From Laetiporus sulphureus 93-53 (lineage: Eukaryota; Basidiomycota; Agaricomycetes; Polyporales; Laetiporaceae): a stretch of 64,000 nt of DNA. Under the pieces are notes generated by a model that saw only the letters and a list, made by a program, of their open reading frames with translations, was not told the DNA's origin and did no database searches. The translations under genes and the position numbers were made by a program. Shown here piece by piece: positions 1 to 10,295 of this stretch. Location of the stretch: NCBI RefSeq assembly GCF_001632365.1, contig NW_024468515.1, positions 620,597-684,596 on the forward strand, in the 5' to 3' direction. Every line of letters begins with the position of its first letter. Positions within the stretch are counted from its first letter, which is position 1.

Positions 1-172
1 GAAGCGTGCAGTCGATAACGGCTTGAGCCTCCTAGTGGCAAGGAGCCACATACATATATCGCTTCCCGTTACGTGTGACTGTCCTATTTGCAAAATGATA
101 CACGATATTGGTAAATTTTCATGACCAGCCAAGAATATCGCCTCAGCCACTTGATCAAATTGACGTGAATCA
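1..172. other. Downstream flank of the S9 peptidase gene
   Basis: The 172 bases before the stop codon of the first gene hold no coding sequence that I can support. They are presumably the 3' UTR and terminator region of the peptidase gene on the minus strand. The next gene lies outside the window. Confidence 0.4.
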
Positions 173-2397
173 CTAAAGAAACGTGTCAAGATGATGCAAC
201 AGCCGTTTCAAAACATCCTCTGCATTTCGCCGCCCCCGAAAGGTATGCTCCTCCCCTGGGTATATCACGAGCTCCGGCTTTGGGCAACCGATCGCTTCTC
301 GTTCGACTCCTCGCAAGAACGCAATCGACTGCGTTACAGGGATGCGTGTGTCGTCTTTACCGTGAAACAGAAGCAGAGGGATCCGTACGTTCCTGCAATC
401 CCTAATTGGGCTTCCTCGAAGGTACGTCGGTTCGCCAGGCGTCCAAGGGGCACCGCCGCCCAGAGCTGCCTGAAATGCCGTTAATATACGGTATCAGCCA
501 TAAAGAGCGATCAGTTGCATACCACTATGTCGGGCAGGTCAGACGTGGCTGCCAACATGCCCCAATCTGCTACGCCTGCGCCTATGACAGCCGTCTTGAA
601 TATACTGTTGGGACGAGTGCATCCCCACGCAGCGAGGTATCCGCCCTGGCTGAAACCCGCAATGCCGACTCTACTGGCGTCAACCATGCCTTGAGAGATC
701 CCTTCCTCGATCATCGTTCGGATGTCTTCCCAGTCCAGGGTGCCGACCTTTCCATTGGCTGGCTTTTCGAAGGCGTCGCCTCGGCCAATACCTGCAATGC
801 CCATGAGAGGGTGTTTACAATACAGCGGGACATACTTACTACCACGGTAGTTGGGAGACAGCACCAAGTATCCATGAGAGGCCAAGAAGTGACGCCAGCT
901 CCAGTCCTCTGTTGAGCCGCCAGCTCAGTCTCCGTGCCATCACCAAAAGAAAGGGACTCACGGAATGATAATTCCAGCGTATCGCGTCTGCAGAGCAAAC
1001 ATGCTAACTGTCAGACATGCCAGAGTATATCACTCATCAGTGCTTACGTAGTGGGCCCTCCATGCGGCACGACAACGGTAGGCAAATTCCTCGCCTCCAC
1101 GCCTCTCGGATGAGAGATCACACCCTCGACTCGTTCTCCGTCAGAGCTTTGCCAATAGAAGGCCCGGCTGATCGGTGCTCTGTCCGGAAAGAGCCAGCTG
1201 TTATGCGAGCTCAGCTTTCTGCTGACGAGGCCGCGCTTGCCAATCTCTGTCTCAGCGAACCAAATCTCCGGAGGCTCCCCAGCGACAGCGGAGCTGCGAA
1301 GTACTGCGAATGCGTAACGACTTTCCTGGACGCGCTTTATGTCGAGATCCGAGAGACCGTCTGACGTCTCGTACGCGGTGAAGCTGGAGTGCACAGAGTC
1401 GAAGACATCGATCCTGGTTTGCAAACCCGCGGCCACAGTGACAGCGTAATGGTCTCCACCTAGCTTTAAAATATTAAGTGCCTCATCTGCCTCTCCGTAC
1501 GCAAGTCGCTTGGGGTCTGGCTCGTCTAATGACCGCGTCCAGAGCGAAAATGCGGAAATGTAGACAGACTGCGTTGCATTTTGAAGGAACACGAGGTCTC
1601 CCCTCTCTCTCCATACCGTTGCACTCGCTGGCATTCGGACGTGCTGGTAAACATGGTGAATGTTGGACTCGGCCTCCATGATTGAAACCACTGCTTCGGT
1701 CGTCGGATCTCGGCTCATGCTCTCGGCATCTGCATGAGGCGTCGAGCGATAGACGATAGAAGTGCTACCAGCACTCCACGAAAAGGCAAAGACATGTATA
1801 CCACTGGGTAATAGTGATCGGATGCTGAAGAGCAAATGGTCAGTCTGTAGGGAGATTCGTCGGAGCACTCCGTCAAGCTTACGGTTTCTTGGGGTCTTGC
1901 AGATCAAGCAGGAACAAGCCGTCAAAGTTAGCATTCTTCCTCCATATTTCACCAACAGGCTTGTCATTGGCTTCATGAGTCTCATGGTGCCGTGGGCCGA
2001 TGAACGCGATGTACTTCCCATCAGAACAGATCGAAAAAGATAACACCGATTGTTCGACATGGAGAGCGCCGACCCGCTCAGGCTCTGACTCCATCGTAGC
2101 ATCGCCCGCAAGCTTGTAGATGTGCGATGCATCTCCCGCCTTGGCTCGATCAGAGAGGAAATAGATCTCTGACAATCGGGGATGGAAGCAGGGAGAGTGA
2201 TCGTGTGCTGCTCCGGATGTGAGCTTCCGCGCACTGTTATCCTTGGAGGTGTCTGCAATCCAGAGGGCGGAAACCGAGTTGTCTCCCGTCTTGTAATGAG
2301 GGCTGACGCAATATACCACGCGCGAGCCATCCTCCGAGAGCTTCAAAGAGGATATGACATCGGCAGAAACCACTTCTTCTGCAGTCAAGGGATCCAT
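173..2397 (-). CDS. S9 family serine peptidase (acylaminoacyl/dipeptidyl peptidase type)
   Basis: An alpha/beta-hydrolase peptidase of the prolyl-oligopeptidase clan, expected to release N-acylated or N-terminal residues from peptides in the cytosol (no signal peptide seen). Six exons join in phase: 2397-1883, 1824-1048, 987-962, 908-840, 791-523 and 469-173. They sum to 1953 nt, 650 residues, normal for the S9C type. The N-terminal two thirds carry WD/propeller-like blades. The catalytic part shows VPHGGP, then GFSQGG (nucleophile about Ser510), HGKDDTRIP (Asp about 592) and GEEHTF (His about 627), so the triad is intact. The third exon is only 26 nt. The start is the first ATG of an open frame beginning MDPLTAEEVV. 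The exact substrate class within S9 cannot be fixed from sequence alone. Confidence 0.88.
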
Positions 2398-2964
2398 GAT
2401 GTTGCCCTTGAGCCTGGGACCGTGCTAGAATGAGGACAGAACGATGTGGAAGAGAATCTATACAATCAGTCAATCATGGTATATTTAGGGTGAGACGCTA
2501 GCTCCTGATGGTGACCCACGGTCATTGAATGTCTTCCCATTGTAGACGCGGCTGAGTGATACAAGAAGCAGTTAATGCATTGAGATCTGAGTTGCAGCGA
2601 CAAAGTTCAATGCCCTGCGGACTCCTGCGGAGGACAGTCAAAGCGCCACATGAAGTTGCAACGACTTGATCGCAAAATGAATGAACATTCGTATATCTAT
2701 CAGATCATCAACGTTCTCAATAACACGGTAAATAAACCATGTTGGGCAAACGCAAGCGCACATTTTTTTCCGGATGAACTGAGGCTACACCGTTGCAGGA
2801 AATTTGCAAGGTGGCGAGGTGGGAGATTGTCATTTCAGTACGTGCCCACTCCCATTAGTCATCACGAGTAAACGTCCCTTTCGTCCAGCATACACAAGAC
2901 ATCATGATCCTCTTAAAGAGCTACGAGCAAGTTGCAACACCGGACTTCCAAGAATCCTCTAGTA
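2398..2964. other. Intergenic: S9 peptidase promoter and Nup53 3' flank
   Basis: This gap of 567 bases separates two minus-strand genes. It should contain the promoter of the peptidase gene and the 3' UTR of the nucleoporin gene. I see no conserved reading frame or repeat in it. Confidence 0.4.
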
Positions 2965-4424
2965 TCACCACCCAAAAATCAAATCCGACACCTGCTCTAA
3001 TACGCCTTTACTCGGCGACGCTTGCGCACTTCCAGGGCCAGTGGACGCTCCAAACAAGCCGCCGGTGGGGAACACTCTTTGCGGCGTCGCAGTTGTGCTC
3101 GGGCCCGTCCCTGGCTTGCGGAATGCGGAGGCGGCGGGCGCAAGGCGGACGGGGTTCCCAAACGTAGGTGTGGGGGTCGCCGGCGTTGCTGGACCTTGTG
3201 CGCCTGCTGGTGGTGCAGCCTCTTGTGCGGTAGACGTTGAGACCGCTGGAGCAGTTTCCGGCGCTGTGGTAGCCATTTCGGGTGTTTGCAAGACTCCTCG
3301 TACAATGTTGGGTCCGAGTACCGCTTCTGCTTGCGCGGGGTCCTACGAAACACCGTGAGTTCGTATAAGCAGACGCACAGTCACAGGGTACGTACAGTCC
3401 ACTTCACGCCAACCATCCAAGAGCCCGAAAGGACTTCGCCGTTCTTGCGCACCGCGCGCATGGCATCTCCGGGGTTCGTATACCCAATGCGAAAGCAGTT
3501 CGAGATGTTTGCATCCCGGTATGGCACCGTCGTCTGGCCGAACGAGCGGAAGTACTCCGCTGTGACACTATATTTGTCCGGTGGGTAGCCAAAGACATCA
3601 ACATAGAGCGGCTCGGGCGCAGCGGGGGCCGCAGGGGTTGACGGTTTTGGCGTTGAGGGGTTCGAGGACCGGTACAGCGATGCGCGGTTTGTGGAGGATT
3701 CCAGCGTTGAATTCTATGTAGGGTCAGCAAGGGAATATGCAGAGCAGTGGAGTGTCATCGTACCCGTAGTGAGGGGTAGCGGGCAGTATCAGAAGAGACT
3801 TCATTGATGATGTCGTTGACGGAGTTGGTTGGGGGCGCGTCTTCGTCGGCTAAGGGCTGTCTCTGTCTGCGCCTGCATTCGACGTCAGAATCATCTACAC
3901 AGTAGTGACGATGTTAAACATACCGAGAACTCTCAAACATGGAGTCCATGCCAAAGTCGGACGCTGCGCTACCGGCAAAGACGTGATTCAACTTTGCTTT
4001 TGTCTGGACGATCGGCGCTTCTTCGGAGCGCGAACCACCTTGCGGTGATGCCTGGATCAAGTCAGCATAATTCATAATAAACGATGTACATGCATAGTAC
4101 ATTGTTCGGTTGGACGGACTATCAACAAGGTCGTTAGTAAGTGATGTTTGGGCGATGATTGAGGCACTATACCATCAAATAACCTGTTTGGTAGTGACTC
4201 CTGGATTGGCCCAAGCTGTCGTTCAACGAGGAGCCAAATGGTACGTTCATGCCGCTGCCCAGGGCGCTGTGGCGCAGGCTTGGTGATCCGGATGGATTGT
4301 AGTTGGTCACGCCTGGCACGGTGAAGCCACCCTGGTGCGGGGAATGCGAATGGGCAAACAGTGGGCGAGCGTCGTTCGACGTGCTGCCGCTCGCGTTGGC
4401 TGGAGACGAGCCACTCGGGAGCAT
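2965..4424 (-). CDS. NUP53: Nucleoporin Nup53/Nup35 (MPPN-type RRM)
   Basis: A nuclear pore scaffold and linker nucleoporin that binds Nup93/Nic96, Nup155/Nup170 and the pore membrane. Several exons run from ATG 4424 to a stop at 2965. The N-terminal region is Ser/Gly/Asn rich and ends in the conserved QTGYLM segment. An unstructured linker follows. The atypical RRM (MPPN domain) lies around 3410-3720, with VFGYPPDKY, a SVTAEYFRSFG stretch and NCFRIGYTNPGDA. The tail is Ala/Pro/Thr rich and ends exactly in a short amphipathic helix, VLEQVSDLIFGW, which is the membrane-binding C-terminus characteristic of this family. The gene is head-to-head with ZPR1 across 241 bp. Exon borders in the linker are approximate. 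Confidence 0.88.
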
Positions 4425-4665
4425 GGGACGCGTTGGATGAGAGCAGGTGGAACGCGAGGATGGTGGTCAGAGTGAACGGAACGCGTCCGCCACGCGACGC
4501 GCCTTAAGCCCTGAATTTGATGCGTCCCACGTGACGGATCAAAAGCGAGGAGCTTCGAGACTCACCTCGCACAAGTTTATTTCGTCATATATATTCGCCT
4601 CATATACCACTAACTCAAAGAAAAAGGATCTACACGCATATACCATTCCTATAATCCGCTAAAGC
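4425..4665. promoter_or_regulatory. Bidirectional promoter, Nup53 / ZPR1
   Basis: The 241 bp between the two divergent start codons must hold both promoters. An AT-rich TATATAT stretch near 4588-4596 lies about 75 bp upstream of the ZPR1 ATG and could act as its TATA-like element. No other motif is claimed. Confidence 0.5.
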
Positions 4666-6461
4666 ATGTCAAATCCGACTCAACTCTTCCCGTCCATCGG
4701 ATCAGTGGCCGATGAAACGCAGAAAGTCCCAGAAAAGGAGCAGGTGACAGCGTCGGCGCAGACCGCAGACGACGAAGAGAGACCCGTGCAGGAGATCGAG
4801 TCGTTATGCATGAAGTGCGGCGAGCAGGTTCGTCTAACCTACGGCTCTATCTGGGTATCAGATGTTCACTTTATTCCTCAGGGTGTTACGAGACTGCTTT
4901 TGACAACAATCCCCTTCTTCCGTGAAGTGATTGTAATGTCTTTTCGATGTGAGCATTGTGGGTTTTCAAATAATGAGGTACAAGCCGCAAGCACAATTCG
5001 ACGTGAGTACTATTAATTAGCTGATCAGATGAGTCCATGCTAAACTGCATGTGCTAGCGGAGGGCGCTGCGTATACAGTACGTGTCCGGTCAAGAGATGA
5101 TCTCAACCGTCAAATTGTCAAGTCGTCCACCTGCACTGTTACAATACCCGAGTTCGAGCTCACCCTCCCGCCGGGACGCGGACAATTGACCACGATCGAA
5201 GGTCTCCTCCGTGATGTCGTCGCTGATCTCAGCGCCGACCAACCTTTGCGGCGTGTCGATAACGAAGCCACGTACAACAAGATCCAGACGATCATCGACG
5301 GCCTCAAAGGAATCCTGGCAGATGACGAGGACGAGGAAGATGAAAACGGGAACGCGCAGCCGCGTAAGGCGTCCGAGAAGAATGCGCCGATGTGCCCGTT
5401 CACCATCATCGTGGACGATCCCACGGGCAACTCCTTCCTAGAATTTGTGGGCAGCATGGCGGACCCGAAGTGGAACATGCGCACGTACCGCCGCACGCGC
5501 CAGCAGAACATCGACCTTGGCTTGATTGCGCCAGATGAGGCGGAGAAGCCTGCCGCTGAGGGAGCACCACAGGAGGGTCAGGCGAATGGAGAAGAAGAGG
5601 GACCGAAGGTCGTTGGGCCGGAGGGCCAGAATGAGGAGATCTTCGTCTTCCCTGGGACGTGTTCCAGCTGCGGGCACCATATTAACACGCTCATGAAGAA
5701 GGTGAACATTCCGTACTTCAAGGTGAGCTTCCCGGCGGTGAAACCCTCTCCTCGTTATGCTGATGCTGCGTTGTAGGACATTATCATCATGTCGACGAAC
5801 TGCGAGTTTTGCGGATACCGTGACAATGAGGTCAAGTCGGGATCAGCTATCTCGCCGCAAGGCAAGCGGATCACACTGAAGGTGAAAGACAAGGAGGATC
5901 TCAGCCGAGACATTCTCAAGGTACGCCTTTGTTATGATGATAGGTAGGCACTGGACCGGACTGACCTGGGCATGCAGAGTGAGTCTTGCGGTATGGAGAT
6001 CCCTGAGATCGACCTTGTGCTCCAGCAGGGCACACTTGGCGGACGGTTTACCACGCTCGAGGGTATCCTCGACCAGATCTATGACGAGCTCGCGGAGAAA
6101 GTTATCGCCGCAAGTGATTCGCACATGGACGAAGGCACGTTCGAGAACTTCCTCAAGAAACTGAAGGAGGTGTGTTTGTTTGCTGTCTAACGAGTCTTCC
6201 ATCCTCTGACACGCATTACAACAGGTCAAGAGCGCCGAGCGGCCATTCACGGTCATCCTCGACGACCCGCTCGCGAACTCGTACATGCAGAACCTGTATG
6301 CGCCGGACCCCGACCCGAACATGAAGATCGAGATGTACGATCGTACCTGGGAGCAGAACGAGGAGCTCGGCCTGAACGACATGAAAGTTGAGAACTACCA
6401 GGAGGATGCGCAGAAGGTGGAGAGTAAACCGGAACAGGCGAAGGAGACCAAGAAGCAATGA
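4666..6461 (+). CDS. ZPR1: Zinc finger protein ZPR1
   Basis: A conserved eukaryotic protein that acts as a chaperone for eEF1A and links growth signals to the nucleolus. Six exons are seen, the first being 4666-4827. The family layout of two C4 zinc fingers, each followed by a ZPR1 homology domain, is intact. Finger 1 has CMKC and CEHC, and finger 2 has CSSC and CEFC, both with the conserved Cys-x2-Cys pairs. Each homology domain has the signature of a TTLEG or TTIEG segment followed by [13 protein letters not shown] or [13 protein letters not shown]. The linker between the halves is acidic. The C-terminus is short, charged and Lys/Glu rich. The start ATG follows an AT-rich leader and matches the family N-terminus ahead of finger 1. 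Confidence 0.95.
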
Positions 6462-6763
6462 TGGACTGACTGTGTGCACAGGATATCACTAAGGATTTAA
6501 TGTAGGATATAGAAGGCTACCTGTATTGTACGCAAACCCTTAGCATAATGCAATTGTAGAAGGACAAGTAATGTAGCAAAGTAGCATCTCGAACCTCTTG
6601 TACGCTCAGCCGTGAGGTAGTGCCCGCCGAGTTCGTGATCAGCCCCAGCCACAAGTCAATATCAACTCAGTCCGTCACCGTAACCATCCTCTTCGCGAGC
6701 GCCCCTTCATCGTCAGCAAATCAAGCCAGTCACTCGCTTTCTTCGAGACTCTACATCATTAAC
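6462..6763. other. Intergenic: ZPR1 3' flank and UCH promoter
   Basis: This gap of 302 bases lies between two plus-strand genes in tandem. No reading frame with family support or repeat is seen. It is taken as the ZPR1 terminator and UCH promoter. Confidence 0.4.
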
Positions 6764-7938
6764 ATGTCTGAGACATCGAGCCGCTGGATTCCTCTTGAGA
6801 GCAATCCTGACGTTCGTGGCGTGCCTGCTCTCGACGACGGCGCCGCTGATCTTACTTCGGTCATAGGTCCTGAACCAGGTAGGACTCTTGTTATTAAACG
6901 TCTCCTTGCGAAGAATTCAAGTAATTACTCTTGGCGTGGAACGCTGTAGTGGGCTGAGAAGGCCGGATTAGTCCTTCAACAGGACCGGTTTGTGGATGTC
7001 TATGGACTCGATCCTGAGGTATGTGGCAACTCGCGAATCTATGCGCAAGTTCAGACGTTAATGGATCTCACCGTAACGTGGTGAATGCGGGAAATCCAGC
7101 TGTTGGCAATGGTGCCGCAGCCTGTCGACGCCGTGATTCTACTGTTCCCCATCACAGATGCCATCGAGGCACGGGCGAAGCAAGAAGACGAGCGTATCAA
7201 GCTAGAGGGCCAGCATCCGATCGACCCCACCGTGTTCTACATCAAGCAGACGGTGAGCCAGTCATACAGTCGAAACACTGTAGTGGTCTGACTCTGGTTC
7301 CTTGTTGCGAAGATCAGCAACGCCTGTGGGACCATTGGCCTGCTTCATGCATTGGCGAATGTGGGTCTGCCTCCATGCTTCTAAGCTCGTGTGCTGCATA
7401 TACTCATAGTCACCTTAGTCGCACGCTACATTCGTTCCTGACAGTCCCCTTGCTTTATTCATCGACCAGTGCCGAGGTACGCATATCATATTTTCCACCA
7501 GATAATCATGCCGACATCATCGCCGTGATAGACAAGACACCCGAGGAACGCGCAAAGCTTCTCGAGACGACACCCCTCTTCGCTAACATACACGCAGAAG
7601 CCGCGTCGTCAGGGCAGACTGCCGTTCCCTCAGCCGAGGCGAAAGTGGACCTGCACTTCACCTGCTTTGTGCAGGCGCCGAATCCTCCCCGCTCGGTCAC
7701 CGAATGGCCTCATCCGCTCCATCTCATTGAGCTCGATGGGCGCAGGGCGGGTCCGATAGACAGGGGCTTGTCGAAGAATTTGCTAGAGGTGAGTTGTGCA
7801 AGCCATATGGCATGAAGGCTTCCAAAATTACTTTGCTGCGCCGCGCAGGATGTGGCGACTTTCGTGAAGAACAATTATATGTCCCAGACCGCGAGCATGG
7901 AGTTTAGCATGATCGCTCTCGCGTCAAGCGAGGGTTGA
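6764..7938 (+). CDS. YUH1: Ubiquitin C-terminal hydrolase (UCHL3/Yuh1 type, peptidase C12)
   Basis: A cysteine deubiquitinase that trims small adducts from ubiquitin or NEDD8 C-termini in the cytosol. Eight exons sum to 765 nt, 254 residues: 6764-6811, 6867-6878, 6950-7018, 7100-7252, 7313-7360, 7419-7476, 7502-7788 and 7849-7938. The second exon is a 12-nt microexon encoding VLNQ. Including it gives ESNPDVLNQWAEKAGL, which follows the family pattern RWxPLExNPE-V-N-. Active-site residues are present: NACGTIG (Cys about 99), DLHF (His about 181) and ELDG (Asp about 208). Domain length and order match UCHL3/Yuh1, and there is no C-terminal extension of the UCH37 type. Confidence 0.92.
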
Positions 7939-8542
7939 TTTGTCGCAGAGGATGAGGAAGAGCTGCCGAAGAAAGTGTCGACTCTGCTGTAAGAATAATC
8001 GTAACGTAGGCAATGACAGAATTAGTGTACGAGCTGAACGAAAACAACAGGGCAGTATCCTTTTCACAGGCATCGTTGAGCTATATTTGTGCCACCAGCA
8101 ATACGATTTGCATCTTGGCATGAGGTCGGTATGCGATATATCTTTATGGCAATGAACATAACTCGTGGGGTATGCGACCTGTGCAGTTACTTGCATCGCA
8201 ATAGAAGTCAATTTCATGCCATCATGAATCGACGACATTCTTTTGCAACCCTGACACAAATTGACAATAGCATACGGCAGGTTCTTTCGGTCTGTGTATG
8301 CACCACGCCACGAAAGGATTCTACACGCGGACGCAGGCACCGCAAGTTAAGACCGGCCAAGCTGCTACGGAAGCGACGTTTGCATACACTTGTAATTGCA
8401 CGGCGATCAAGAATGGGAACACAATCCTGCTAGAATGGCTCATTGTGCAGAGAAAGCCCTCAATCCTGCACGACATTCGAGAGCTGTCTTGCGCTCGTTT
8501 TCGTTCTTGTCAAAACCTTGGGATGTGCCTGACACTAAGAGT
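7939..8542. other. Intergenic, no supported gene
   Basis: About 600 bases contain only short overlapping open frames on both strands without family features. The stretch is likely the UCH terminator plus the promoter of the small predicted gene at 8543. Confidence 0.35.
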
Positions 8543-9042
8543 ATGGCCGACAATCCTATAAGTTCCGGTCCGACCCAGTGTGTGGTCGTGAAAGCGGATA
8601 GTATGCTTCGCCAGCTGTAGTCCTGGCTGCCGCGTACCTGGCTTTCAGTAGTGCCATGTTGATACGGTCGTCGACTCAGAAATTGAATCAGACTCAGAAA
8701 GACGGTGTGTATACTGACGCCCGCTCATTCACTCTTCTTGCCAGCGTTCCTGCATGCTGCGGCGTTGGCTTTTCTTCGGTATGTTCCTAACACAATGGGT
8801 TTATGTCTGAATGATTGCTGCATTCATATATAATCTGCCGTAGGTTCCGCCTCCGTTACGTTGGCAAGAAGTTTGACACTTTAGTTCATGAGATTCACAG
8901 CATTGTTCTGACATTGAGACTGAGTGTGCAGTATGCCAGGCCCATGGGAGACGAAAGGCATCATAGAGAGCTTTACACTGCTGCACTGTCCTATCGGCCT
9001 ATTCGTTGTCCAACTCCACTAGTCGCTTTCTGTCCGAGATGA
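8543..9042 (+). CDS. Small hypothetical protein (tentative four-exon model)
   Basis: I do not recognise this protein. A phase-consistent model starts at ATG 8543 (MADNPISSGP) and uses three short introns of about 41, 40 and 66 nt. It joins an alanine-rich hydrophobic stretch (FLAAAYLAFSSAML) to a polar segment (STQKLNQTQKDA), a second Ala/Leu-rich stretch (FLHAAALAFL), and a basic segment RLRYVGKKFDTLVHE. This suggests a small protein with one or two membrane or amphipathic segments. Evidence is limited to splice phase and amino-acid composition, and the 3' end may be wrong. It could be a chance assembly. Confidence 0.35.
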
Positions 9043-9930
9043 TTTCCTTGTGAAACGACAATTACAACATAACATGGGATGCCAACATTGCAGACATACA
9101 CTAATATAAAGCAGCTGCTAGTAAGCGATCGGCACGAGCCGTGCAAAGCGATATTTCATGCAATAATCTGTCATTCGTCGAACGGTTCATGGCCGTTACT
9201 CACTCACTGCTCAGATAGGACACATCACTGCGAGACTCTTCGTAGATAGAACAACATGAGACGTCATACCCATAGCACAACGTCCAGAAGGCAAGCGATG
9301 AGACATATGCAGCATTTAACAGACCTGAGAGCAAAGAACACGGACACGTGGATGTAGACGACCAAGACATGGCAGTAGGTCAAGACAACAAAATAGCATC
9401 AAAGAATAAATGTCCAAGACGTGACAAGCTGGAGAGCGCATGGCGATGGAGCATCCAGAAGAAGATTGCGATAGGACTGAAACCTTTGTCATCGAACGTT
9501 GCCAGAGCACGAGATACTAGTAAGCAGAGTGGCGCAGCGTTTCGAGCGATATTGATGAGCATCAGGACATGGAGTTCTAGAGTAGGTGGGCCCGCGTGTT
9601 GTGATAATGAAGAGTATCCAGCAGGATTTCAGGATTGCAGACCCAGACGTATGTTTAATAATGCGAGACCAGAGCGTTCGAGTATTCGAAGGGGATTAGC
9701 GGAGGCGATTTTGAAACCTTCTCGGCCCCCCAATATGCAGATGATAAGTTGACGAGAGACAGAACCATGCAAAGAATGTGCAGATGAAAGATCGGCGTGA
9801 AGCAGGAGATAGCCCGCACGTAGACAAGCATTGATTGCGCGTAGAATGAGTCGCTTTCAAAGGATATCAGCGACCAGATTGCAAAGGATCTTCGACATAG
9901 GCGGCGATGCATATATGTTTAGGATGCCAT
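9043..9930. other. Intergenic, no supported gene
   Basis: Roughly 890 bases hold several minus-strand open frames of 60-85 codons, rich in Leu, Ser and Cys. None of them joins into a recognisable product. They may include 3' exons of the predicted secreted protein that begins at 10116. Confidence 0.3.
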
Positions 9931-10116
9931 TCAGGTGTCATTACCGGAAGAGAGCTTTTCCGCTGCGTATGGGGTCGCGTAGATGTTGCATTGCAGACTT
10001 GGGCCATACAGAGGACCTTGAGGATGAGAATCGTTTGTGACATCGCCAGCTGCTAGGGCGGGCCAGATAGAGCAGATCACGATTGTTGCGATGAAATACT
10101 GCTTCCAAGTCCGCAT
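9884..10116 (-). CDS. Candidate small secreted protein
   Basis: The function is unknown. The minus strand starts at ATG 10116 with a convincing signal peptide: a short basic start (MRTWKQY), a hydrophobic core (FIATIVICSIWPALAA) and a likely cleavage site after ALAA. The mature part is short and polar, with a single Cys (GPLYGPSLQCNIYATPY). A donor GTAATG follows SSG. One acceptor gives a product of about 66 residues ending DPLQSGR, and other acceptors would extend it downstream. The start lies 180 bp beyond the stop of the orphan gene at 10296-13019, on the same strand. Signal-peptide evidence is good, but the 3' structure is a guess. Confidence 0.35.
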
Positions 10117-10295
10117 TGTGATGGTATTGAAATGTGAAAGAGGAGATGAGGCTTGGAATAAGTGGAAATGGACGTTGAACAGCCGTTTTAGTACGATGGA
10201 GAAAAGGAGAGGGGAGAAATGGATGATCGTGCGGGCAGGTCTTCAAGCGGAGGAAACAATCTTGGCTGACATATCCTGTTGCACCTTGCTGTTGC

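Noticed and set aside
9316..9912. Hydrophobic minus-strand frames that looked like a multi-pass membrane protein
   Set aside because: Stops interrupt the frames and no set of introns joins them into a membrane topology I recognise.
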